Of a stretch of 64,000 nucleotides of DNA, positions 22,746 through 32,425 are shown piece by piece. The number at the start of each line of letters is the position of its first letter. The first letter of the stretch is position 1. Below the pieces are notes generated by a model, which saw only the letters and a list, made by a program, of their open reading frames with translations, was not told the DNA's origin and did not search any database. Origin of the DNA: Protula sp. h YS-2021 (Eukaryota; Annelida; Polychaeta; Sabellida; Serpulidae). The DNA lies in the NCBI GenBank assembly GCA_949752745.1, contig OX457028.1, forward strand, positions 7,086,922-7,150,921. The letters are read 5' to 3'. The translations under genes were made by a program, and so were the position numbers.

Positions 22746-22930
22746 CTTCCTCTTTCTCCTTTCTGCTTCTTCCTTCTGATCTTTTTTTTCTCTTTTCTTG
22801 CCCCCCTCCTTCCCTGCGCGTTGTGCCAAAGCTACGCGATTGTTGTATCATTAGTGAAGACTTTAAACAATGAAATCAATATTTGCTGACTCGTCATTTT
22901 AGTGTACTTCTATATGTGACAGCACTATTT

Positions 22931-23340
22931 ATTCCCACAGGGGGAATATATGCGATCGAACCGCGTGACGGTCTCTCTGTCGGTCTGTCATCAAGAGCTT
23001 GTTAACACGATAACTTAAAAACTCCTGCAAGGATTTTCATGAAACTTGCTATGTAGCTTCTATGGGAACAAACACAGATCAGTATTGTAAATGGGCCAGG
23101 TTCATCCAAGAAAATGGATCAGCTGTACTTGGAAAATTTCAGCTATTAATTGACTATTGTGTGAGCTTGTTAACACGATAACTTAAAAACTCCTGCAAGG
23201 ATTTTCATGAAACTTGGTATGTAGCTTTTATGGGAACAACCACAGATCGGTATTGTAAATGGGCCAGGTTCGTCCAAGGAAAATGGACCAGCTGGACTTG
23301 GAAAACTTCAACTATTGATGGCCGTGTTTAACTGATGGGG
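22931..23340 (+). mobile_element. Hairpin-headed pearl/Helentron-like repeat with 168-bp satellite
   Basis: Head ATTCCC/GGGAAT hairpin (22931-22947), then a CTGTCGGTCTGTC microsatellite, then two 168-bp monomers (starting GAGCTTGTTAACACG at 22995 and 23163). The monomer shares words with the 28.1-29.4 kb array (TTGTTAACAC, GTATTGTAAATG, CAGCTG). Confidence 0.6.
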
Positions 23341-23594
23341 GCCTGTGGGGAACATGTGGGCTTGCACACTGCTCTAGTTTTGTTTTGCATGCGTTGAGAA
23401 TACAACATCAATAAATGTCACATATTTGAAGAGAGAAGTGTTGAATTTTATGTTGACATAAAATTGATGCTTGAATTCTATTTCTGATTTCTCCAGAATT
23501 TCTCACATGTCTTCGGACATTACGCTGTGAGTACTGGACCTGAACGGATAGTATTGTGATCGTAGTAAATTTGTGTTCAGTGCGATGTGTTGTA

Positions 23595-23665
23595 AGCCCC
23601 CAACCAGGGCTTTAGCCTCAGAGGACTATAGGTTTGGGTGTTGTCCGTCCGCTACTGGCTGTTAC
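23595..23665 (+). repeat. Hairpin plus CTATAGGTTTGGGTGT repeat head
   Basis: TAGCCTC/GAGG-CTA hairpin followed by ATAGGTTTGGGTGTTGTCC and GTCC repeats. Same head type as at 27781, 28024, 40008 and 63619. Confidence 0.55.
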
Positions 23666-23904
23666 GCCCAGCCTGAGAACCCGTTTCCTATAATACTTGT
23701 TCCATAAATGACCTATCATGGGGTCACAGTGGCCGTCATCTTGGATTTTCACTTCCGGTTTGAAGGTATGCTCTCTGTGATGTCTTGTTTTGTTAGCGAC
23801 GTGACGTCATCTTTTTAATGTGTTCAATGTGTTCATTTAAATATACAAAAGCTTCCGTTCGATGTGTTGTGTGTGGGTAATAAATGGTTCCGGGTAAAAC
23901 AATA

Positions 23905-24870
23905 GGGCCTCCTATATTGCAGCTCTGCGGTAACCCGTACATGAATATGACAGCACCTGTGACGGCACCTCCGGGTGAATCAGGCGGGGCTCCTATAGTG
24001 CAGCTTTGCGGTAACCCGTACATGACTATGACAGCACCTGTGACGGCACCTCCGGGTGAATCAGGCGGGGCTCCTATAGTGCAGCTCTGCGGTAACCCGT
24101 ACATGACTATGACAGCACCTGTGACGGCACCTCCGGGTGAATCAGGCGGGGCTCCTATAGTGCAGCTCTGCGGTAACCCGTACATGACTATGACAGCACC
24201 TGTGACGGCACCTCCGGGTGAATCAGGCGGGGCTCCTATAGTGCAGCTCTGCGGTAACCCGTACATGACTATGACAGCACCTGTGACGGCACCTCCGGGT
24301 GAATCAGGCGGGGCTCCTATAGTGCAGCTCTGCGGTAACCCGTACATGACTATGACAGCACCTGTGATGGCACTTCCGGGTGAATCAGGCGGGGCTCCTA
24401 TAGTGCAGCTCTGCGGTAACCCGTACATGACTATGACAGCACCTGTGCTATGACAGCACCTGTGATGGCACTTCCGGGTGAATCAGGCGGGGCTCCTATA
24501 GTGCAGCTCTGCGGTAACCCGTACATGACTATGACAGCACCTGTGATGGCACTTCCGGGTGAATCAGGCGGGCCTCCTATAGTGCAGCTCTGCGGTAACC
24601 CGTACATGAATATGACAGCACCTGTGATGGCACTTACGGGTGAATCAGGCGGGGCTCCTATAGTGCAGCTCTGCGGTAACCCGTACATGACTATGACAGC
24701 ACCTGTGATGGCACTTCCGGGTGAATCAGGCGGGGCTGCTATAGTGCAGCTCTGCGGTAACCCGTACATGACTATGACAGCACCTGTGACGGCACTTCCG
24801 GGTGAATCAGGCGGGGCTCCTATAGTGCAGCTCTGCGGTAACCCGTACATGAATATGACAGCAGCAGGTC
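23905..24870. repeat. 81-bp minisatellite, about 12 copies
   Basis: Unit encodes 27 residues on either strand (VQLCGNPYMTMTAP... on +). A short extra piece at 24446-24465 shifts the frame once. GC-rich relative to the neighbourhood. ATG-started ORFs cover it on both strands, but no flanking gene structure is visible. Confidence 0.92.
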
Positions 24871-26060
24871 CTGCGATGGCACTTTGTTGGCATATTCAGG
24901 ACTGGCATGCCACCTGGAAGCTGTCGGTGTAATCATGACCAACATCCCTCCAGTTCCCCGGCAGCTTCTCTTACTTGCCTGGTGTTTTGTGGGATTCAGC
25001 CTCGCTCATATGACTTCCAAGTAATAATTGCTTTAGGTTGTGATTATACATCACATTTTAATTGCAGGAAAATCCTGGAATTCGGCAAAATCATTCAAGG
25101 ATCATGGAAAATCCTGGAATCTGACAAAAAAAAAAAAATCCTTGAAAATCCTAGAATTCGGAATTCGTAATTAATTTTTTTCTAATTTATCAAATATACG
25201 TATTTTTCCTGTGTGTGATTTAAAAATATAATGTACTCATAGATAATCGAATTTTTTGGTTTAGAATTACAAATAAACGACATTCTTGAATTTAAAATGT
25301 TTTTCAAGTTCTTGGAAAAATCCTTAAGGAACCTTGAATTTCATTTTAAAATATCCTTGTGAATCCTGGAATTTCACCTGCAAATATCCTTGAAAATCCT
25401 GGAATTTGACGTCTGGTTTTCGCTATGAACCCTGAATTGACATAATTTTTTCAACACAAAGGAACCAAGGCTCGTCATAGGGGTTGTTCTTGGAGAAAGC
25501 ATTATAACCGGTTCTTAGAAATCAGGGGTCATCTAGACGTGATTTTGAAAAAATATAATACCGGGTTACCGTGAGTTCTGCATAAATATGGGTGGCCCGA
25601 CGGGGTGAATAGAAACCCAACTGTTTGTTAGTTGTGGTATTTTTGTTTTTGTTGGTTGTGTGGTTGCAGCCACTTTACCAAAACTATATTACAGCTTTTG
25701 TAATATTTGAACAAGATAATGCTGAAAAAAATCCAACAGCTGCGCTTTTTATTTCATTGTATGGAAAAAAATATTTATCTTTATGAAAATACTCAAACAG
25801 AAGATTTATAGAATGAAAATAATTAAAATGAAGGAAAAATTCTCTTAATTTTATGCGTTAATAACCACTCGGCATGCCTATAAAAATAAAACGTGACTGA
25901 TGCACAACGCGTTCATTTTGAGTAAATAATGAACGAAGCCCTAAAAAACTAAAACTACACTGGTCTTATTTCTGTTGGATAATCAAATAAAGGCATGTAG
26001 GGAATGGACATCCACTTGTTTCACTTCCGTCTGATATCGAGAAGGCGGTCCGTTGTTTAC
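24871..26060. other. Non-coding stretch
   Basis: 25060-25420 is a degenerate repeat of AAATCCTTGAAAATCCTGGA words. The remainder is AT-rich without recognisable genes. Confidence 0.5.
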
Positions 26061-26061
26061 A

Positions 26062-27000
26062 ACAGTAAGTCCTCGTTAATTCGTCCAAGCTTCAGTCGTA
26101 CCCCCGTTAATTCGTCCCCGTTTCAGTCGCACCCCGTTCATCATACATGGGAACGGGGTCTAAAATAAAAGCCGGGAATTTTTTCCAAAGTTTTTGATGA
26201 ACTGAAGGGGGGAGGGGGTCCTAAAAACCGAAACCTTTTCAGAACGGAATTACACCAATCTCTAAAGTGGCTCATTTGGCAAAAAAGCAGGAAAAAACTG
26301 AAGATTCCAATGTATGGTTCATCCGTACCCCCTGTTAATTCGTCCCCGCTTGAGTCGCACGCCCTGTTAATTCGTCCCCGCTTGAGTCGCACCCCCTGTT
26401 AATTCCTCCCCGCTTCAGTCGTACCCCATGTTAATTCGTCCCCGCTTCAGTCATACCCCATGTTAATTCTTCCCCCTCCAGTTGTACCCCCTATTAATTC
26501 TTCCCCCTTCAGTCGTACCCCTCCCCCTATTAATTCGCCCCCGCTCCAGTCGTACCCCATGTTAATTCTTCCCCCTTCAGTCGTACCCCTGTAATTCTTC
26601 CCCCTTCAGTCGTATCCCCTGTTAATTCATCCCCCCTTCATTCGTAACCCGTTAATTCTTCCCCCTTCAGTCGTACCCTCTGTTAATTCTTCCCCCTTCA
26701 GTCGTACCCTCTGTTAATTCTTCCCCCTTCAGCGGTACCCCCTGTTAATTCTTCCCCTTCAGTCGTACCCCCTGTTAATTCTTCCCCCCGTCAGTCGTAC
26801 CCCCTGTTAATTCTTCCCCCTTCAGTCGTACCCCCTGTTAATTTCCCCCCCCCCCCCCTCAGTCGTACCTCGTGTTAATTCTTCTCCCCTCAGTCGTACC
26901 TCGTGTTAATTCTTCTCCCCTCAGTCGTACCTCGTGTTAATCCTTCCCCCTTAAGTCGTACCCCCTTCAGTCGTACCACTGTTAATTCGCCTGATCCCAG
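26062..27000. repeat. ~31-bp satellite with TTAATTCGTCC core, ~25 copies
   Basis: Unit approx. CCCCTGTTAATTCTTCCCCC plus TTCAGTCGTA, broken at 26150-26320 by unrelated sequence. The first unit follows CAGTAAGTCCTCGTTAATTCG (26066), which looks like a pogo/Tigger end, and GAATTAACGAGGACC recurs near 27034. Confidence 0.85.
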
Positions 27001-27063
27001 CAGTGAATTCTCTGTATGCCTATGGGAATGTTTGAATTAACGAGGACCGCGTTAATTCGAACG

Positions 27064-27479
27064 GAGCATGACGAACTAAAACAAAATCAGAAAAGGCTTA
27101 GAACACTTCAATAATGGCCGTATATGGCCATTCGTGGGTCGACACTGTTCACTACCTGACGCTTTGCCCTTTTTGAAGGCCACATGGGATGACGTCGGAA
27201 CACAAAGCATTGTTAGTTTTTTCTTCGAAGTGGTAACGGACAATTCACTGAACACCAGCCCGCTCAGCAGGACCCTACTGTTGCAGAAATATGTGCGCAT
27301 ATGGACAGCAAGAACTTTGCGCAATCATTGATAAAGATGGCGAGCGTACGGAACGAATAACTGACGAAAGCAGTGTAGAAGATGTACAACACAAGCTAAC
27401 TGTGGAAATGTCGGGTGATTGTGATGGGAGGTCGGAAGAGGAGGTTGTTGAACCGCCAGCAGTGAGTTCCGCTGTAAAC
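27064..27479 (+). pseudogene. pogo/Tigger-like transposase C-terminal remnant (part 1)
   Basis: A frame read across 27077-27240 gives LPDALPFLKATWDDVGTQSI, like the helix and W-x-D/S-V-x-T-I block near the C-terminus of Tigger/pogo DDE proteins, and an acidic tail follows in another frame (DGRSEEEVVEPP). The tail is interrupted after VNIL by the element at 27486 and continues at 31535 (SGIRPTVGICDNAAITKSHK) with a stop at 31616-31618. Weak similarity; could be another DDE family. Confidence 0.4.
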
Positions 27480-27780
27480 ATACTGCAGGGTTGCCACACC
27501 GTACTTTTAAAAAAGATTTGTACTTTTTTGGCCTTGTACTTTTTTTCCTAAAAAACGTACTTTTTTTACCAGCGTACTTTTTAATACTTTTTTTTTTTTT
27601 TTTGCATTTTCAATTTTCTGTTTATTTTTCAAAACGCACAGTTTTAGCTTTGTTATAAGCAAAATTTGCTCGGGTTACAAGGTTACCAGACCGTACTTTT
27701 AAAAAAGATTTATACCTTTCTTCGCCTTTAATGTTTTCTTCATTTATTTCAAGGCTTATAAGCTGTTTTTAGATACTTTT

Positions 27781-28020
27781 TAGCCCTCAGCCGATTGGGC
27801 TGAAGGCTATTGCTATCGGTCTGTCTGTCGTCCGTGCCCACAATGATTATGTTATGTGATAGATTTTCGGTTCCACCGTCACTTGCGTGGTTTTTAGCCC
27901 GGCTTACGTTACACTTAAGTTGGGGTTTCCTCATCGGTTTGCAGACGGCGCCCGTTAGTTGTTTATTTAGTAGAATTTCGTTTCAAAATGCATCTGGTCC
28001 TACAATTTTGATGCGATGTC
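27781..28020 (+). repeat. Hairpin-headed repeat
   Basis: TAGCCCTCAGCC (27781-27792) pairs with GGCTGAAGGCTA (27798-27809) at 11 of 12 positions, followed by CTATCGGTCTGTCTGTCG. Same class as the heads at 28024 and 63619. Confidence 0.6.
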
Positions 28021-28023
28021 ATT

Positions 28024-29395
28024 AGTCCCCCGCCGGGGGACTATAGTTTTCGGGTCTGTCTGTCCGTCTGTTGACACCTTTTTTTTAACACACTCAAGCC
28101 TACATTTTTCGACCGATTGTTAAGATATTCTATATATGGATAGTAGTGGAACGAACAAGGATCGATATTGTAAATGAGCCCTGTCGGCCCAAGAACATTA
28201 GCCCAGCTGAACTTCACAAATTTTCCCAATCCTTACTCAGTTGAATGAGTTTGTTAGCACACTCAAGCCTACATTTCTGGATCGATTGTTAAAATCTTTT
28301 ACACATAGGAAGTATTGGAACCAACAAAGATCGGTATTGTGAATGAGCCCTATCGGCCCAAGGACATTGGCCCAGCTGAACTTCAGAAATTTTTACAATC
28401 CTTACATACTGGAATGGGTTTGTTAACACGCTCAAGCCTACAGTTCTGCATCGATTGACAAGATATCTTAACTATAAGTAGTATTGGAACCAACAAGGAT
28501 CGGTATTGTAAATGAGCCATGTCGGTCCAAGGACATTGGCCCAATGACATTGGCCCAAATTTTCCCAATCCTTACTCATTTGAATGATTTTGTTAACACA
28601 CTCAGGCCTACATTTCTCGATCGATTGTTGAAATCTTTTACACATAGGAAGTATTGGAACCAACAAAGATCGGTATTGTGAATGAGCCCTATCGGCCCAA
28701 GGACATTGGCCCAGCTGAACTTCAGAAATTTTTACAATCCTTACATACTGGAATGAGTTTGTTAACACGCTCAAGCCTACAGTTCTGCATCGATTGACAA
28801 GATATCTTAACTATAAGTAGTATTGGAACCAACAAGGATCGGTATTGTAAATGAGCCATGTCGGTCCAAGGACATTGGCCCAATGACATTGGCCCAAATT
28901 TTCCCAATCCTTACTCATTTGAATGATTTTGTTAACACACTCAGGCCTACATTTCTCGATCGATTGTTGAAATCTTTTACACATAGGAAGTATTGGAACC
29001 AACAAAGATCGGTATTGTGAATGAGCCCTATCGGCCCAAGGACATTGGCCCAGCTGAACTTCAGAAATTTTTACAATCCTTACATACTGGAATGAGTTTG
29101 TTAACACGCTCAAGCCTACATTTCTGCATCGATTGACAAGATATCTTAACTATAAGTAGTATTGGAACCAACAAGGATCGGTATTGTAAATGAGCCATGT
29201 CGGTCCAAGGACATTGGCCCAATGACATTGGCCCAAATTTTCCCAATCCTTACTCATTTGAATGAGTTTGTTAACACACTCAAGCCTACATTTCTGGATC
29301 GATTGTTGAAATCTTTTACATGTAGGAAGTATTGGAACCAACAAAGGTCGGTATTGTAAATGAGCCATGTCGGCCCAATGGGTTGCTGCAGTGAA
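28024..29395 (+). mobile_element. Hairpin-headed element with ~170-bp satellite in 339-bp dimers
   Basis: Perfect 9-bp stem AGTCCCCCG/CGGGGGACT (28024-28042), then CTATAGTTTTCGGG and TCTGTCTGTCCGTC, then seven to eight monomers of ~170 bp (CTCAAGCCTACA landmark about every 170 bp). Alternate monomers differ, giving a 339-bp higher-order repeat repeated almost identically at 28472, 28811 and 29150. Confidence 0.75.
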
Positions 29396-29479
29396 TATAT
29401 ATATATATATATTGAAGTTGTGCGACGTCGAATTGTTTTTCGATTCGACCATAATTCGTGGCGGGGGACATCAGTTTCA

Positions 29480-30000
29480 CTGATAACTTGTTTATTTTTG
29501 GTGTGAGTTATCCCTAAGGGGTCGTGCGTACGGCTTGTGCCTTTTTATCGATCGGACAATTTTTGTATTTTTGGGAAATTTTTAAAGAAAAACCTTTAAA
29601 ATGCATTTCCTCCTACCGTTTGTATCGATTTCATTTCTTTTTGGTTTGAGGGATACCTGGGTGGGTTGGGCATACGGCTTGTGCTTCTTGGCAAGATTTG
29701 GGAATTTTTTATTTTGGGGGGAATTTTTGAAGAAAATACCTCAAAGTGCATCTTCTCCTACAGTTTTGATCCGATATCATTTATCTTGGGTGTGAGGCAC
29801 GATTAGGAGGTCGGGAATATCGCTTGTGCTTTGAGTCGATCGGGGATTTTTTTAAAAAAAGAAAAATTCAAAATACATTTCCTCCTACAGATTTTATCAG
29901 ATGCTATTTATTTTTGGTTTGAGCCGTCTGTAGGGGGTAACGCCTACGGCTTGTGCTTTTTGAGTGACTTGGAAAATTTTTGGATTTTTTTCGAAATTTT
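29480..30000 (+). repeat. ~140-bp degenerate tandem repeat, about four units
   Basis: Units share TTTGGTTTGAG, TACGGCTTGTGC, AATTTTT-AAGAAAA and TTTCCTCCTACAG. Confidence 0.7.
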
Positions 30001-30008
30001 TTAGAAAA

Positions 30009-30060
30009 CTAGACCGAATTTCGCTACACGTAGCGAAATGGCACCCACTTGCAATGGTGC
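30009..30060 (-). mobile_element. Helitron-like 3' end: hairpin then CTAG
   Basis: Minus strand: 10-bp stem ATTTCGCTAC/GTAGCGAAAT (30039-30018), five bases, CTAG (30012-30009), then T. Beyond the stem it shares CCCACTTGCAA with the copy at 16117. Confidence 0.55.
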
Positions 30061-30787
30061 AATCTATCTGGTAAAGACTTTTTGCAGTGTTTCGACATAA
30101 TTATCAGCTTCTTATCTTGAACGAGGACATCGAAGTAAATATAATGTTATCTCTTTTGGGTACAAATAGTCAAATTCAGTTTTCTAACCGTTTTTGAGAT
30201 AATGGTCAACTTCCGGTTTTGGCCCCTGACCATGACGGAGGAGGTCAAGGTCACCGATGCACCACTTATGTAACGTTGTTTAGGCCGAAAGGGTCGAAAA
30301 TGAGCTCAAAATGGCTCTGTCTCCCGTTTTGAAAAAAGTTTGCCAATCGTTTACGGTACACGAGGTCACGTGCCCTTTGACCTTGACCCTCAAGGTCAAG
30401 ATTTAAGTCTCAGCGTTACCCCCTACGAAGTACGTTTTATATATTCAAACTGGGATTTAAACACATATTATAGCCACTTTTCGTGATTAATAGACGTTTT
30501 GAAAAATATTTTTTCCTCAATTTGACCTTGACCTTTGATGTCAAGATGAAAAATATTTGCGGTTTTACCGAGACCTGATAACTGTCTATAAGTGTGCCAA
30601 ATATAACAGTCCTCTGAGGTTTGCAAGTGGGAATTATGCAAACCAGTAGTGAAAGTTGTGAAGTAGCATATGCTGAATTCCGTTGACACACACTCACAAA
30701 GCATAAAACACTATTGACATAACAATGACGCTTGCTGGGAACCACACAAGGGCACGGGCAAATATAAACAACCACGTAAGTATTTTT

Positions 30788-31090
30788 AACCCAGCCGACT
30801 TTGTGGGACTGGGCTAGTCGTATCAACATTGGGGTACTTGAATGTATGTGCGTATGTTGAACTTTTTCTCAAAAATACTACTCCTCCTACAGTTTTGCTC
30901 CAATCGTTTTCTTATTGCGCAGGAATGTTCCCTGGGTGGTCCCCCACCTGGGCTATTACTTTTTTGTGCCCATTTGACCCATTTTTTAAAATGTTTCTCC
31001 TCCTACAGTTTTACTCCAATCGTTGAGATGTTACACAGAGATGTTTCCCATGGGTTCGCCTATCAGACTAAGTTTGGCAAAAACTGAAAT
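30788..31090 (+). repeat. ~125-bp degenerate tandem repeat with hairpin head
   Basis: CCCAG/CTGGG hairpin at 30790-30813, then units sharing CTCCTCCTACAGTTTT and CTCCAATCGTT. Confidence 0.5.
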
Positions 31091-31534
31091 AAATGGTAGT
31101 AAATAACTGAATTGTCAAACCATTCATTTCTCTGTCTTTTTCAGAAAGTTACAAAATTTTAATCGAAAGTTTCTTGGGTGCTTCTCCACCTAGACTGCTT
31201 TTTTCGCAAATGATAAAAAATGCCGAAATGGTGGAATTTTAAAAATTTTCCGTCGCTCCATCCTTTGCACCTTGTATATTGTTTTTTGTCCGGGCGGTAT
31301 ATCAGAAGAGTAACTGGGCCACAGTGATGTAACCGCTATTAGCTGAGGGCTCTGCATCTCCGATGCGAATGTTTTTTGTACTTTTTGTGTACTTTTTTTT
31401 TACTTTTTTACAGAACGTACTTTTTTGTACTTTTTTTTAACGCTTTCAGTGTACTTTTTTTTTTTTTTACTTTTTTACTGAACGTGCTTTTTTGTACTTT
31501 TTTTGTCCAACTCCCCGTGGCAACCCTGATACTG

Positions 31535-31618
31535 TCTGGCATTCGTCCGACTGTCGGAATATGTGACAATGCCGCAATTACTAAATCACATAAATTACTT
31601 CATAAAATTCATAGATAG
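31535..31618 (+). pseudogene. pogo/Tigger-like transposase C-terminal remnant (part 2)
   Basis: Continuation of the frame cut at 27485; ends KLLHKIHR at a stop. See part 1. Confidence 0.35.
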
Positions 31619-31699
31619 AAACTAGAAGCTGTCAGAGTGCAGCAGGTTCCCCCCGTAAAACTCATTGTCACAATTCAATTAATAACTATGAAAGAATAA

Positions 31700-32425
31700 T
31701 AGCTCTTACATGATTCCTTCCTTAATAGAGAAGTGGACTCCAAAGGTACCCTCGAAAGCGTCATTTTAGGCAATTTTCAGAGGGCTGCAATTTTGACAAT
31801 TTTTGATCGATCAAACTGAAACTTTGACGTTGCACATATACATACACTAAAGATTGCATGGATGAAAGAATAAAAGATCTTAAGTGGTTCTTTATTAGAG
31901 GAGTGGACTCCACAAGGCACCCTCGAAAGCGTCAATTTAGGAAATTTTTACAGGGCTGTAATTCCGACAATTTTTTGTGGATCAAACTGAAACCTTGGCG
32001 TTGCACATATACATACACTAAAATTGTACAGATGAAAGAATAATAGATCTTACACGATTCCTTAATAGAGAAGTGGACTCCACAAGGTACCCTCGAAAGC
32101 GTCAATTTAAGCAATTTTCAAAGAGCTGTAATTTTGACAATTTTGACCGATCATACTGAAACCTTGACGTGGCACAGACACATAAAGCTAGTATAGATGA
32201 ATGAATAATAGATCTAACGTGATTCCTTAATAGACAAGGGGACTCAACAAGGTACCCTCGAAAGCGTCAATTTAGGTAATTTTCAGAGGGCTATAATTTT
32301 GAAAATTTTTGATAGATCAAACTGAAGCCTTGACGCTGCACACCTACAATCCCTCATTATTACTATATGAATGATAACAAGCTCATATCACTTTAGTTAA
32401 TGGAGAAGTGGACTCCCCAAGGTAC
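31700..32425. repeat. ~170-bp satellite, four to five units
   Basis: GTGGACTCC landmark at 31733, 31903, 32073, about 32239 and 32408. Units share CCTCGAAAGCGTCA and GATCAAACTGAA. Sequence unrelated to the 28-kb array. Confidence 0.85.

Larger units (their letters stand above)
27486..31528. mobile_element. 4.0-kb TIR element, 6-bp target duplication ATACTG
   Basis: CAGGGTTGCCAC at 27486 and its reverse complement ending at 31528. Flanks are ATACTG on both sides (27480-27485, 31529-31534). Removing the insert makes the transposase-like reading frame continuous, which supports these borders. No transposase inside; GTACTTTTT-rich blocks lie near both ends and hairpin-headed satellites fill the middle. 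Superfamily unclear (ends hAT-like, duplication length not). Confidence 0.65.

Noticed and set aside
21829..22889. Long ORFs (245-340 codons) on both strands
   Set aside because: Composition artefact of the 22-bp C/T repeat; open in several frames at once, no splice or family evidence.
23793..24932. Repetitive 211- and 189-codon ORFs as a secreted repeat protein
   Set aside because: Period divisible by three keeps both strands open; no signal peptide, promoter or flanking exon seen. Kept only as a repeat and a finding.
28024..29395. CRISPR-like array
   Set aside because: Repeats are contiguous ~170-bp satellites without unique spacers, in a eukaryotic genome.
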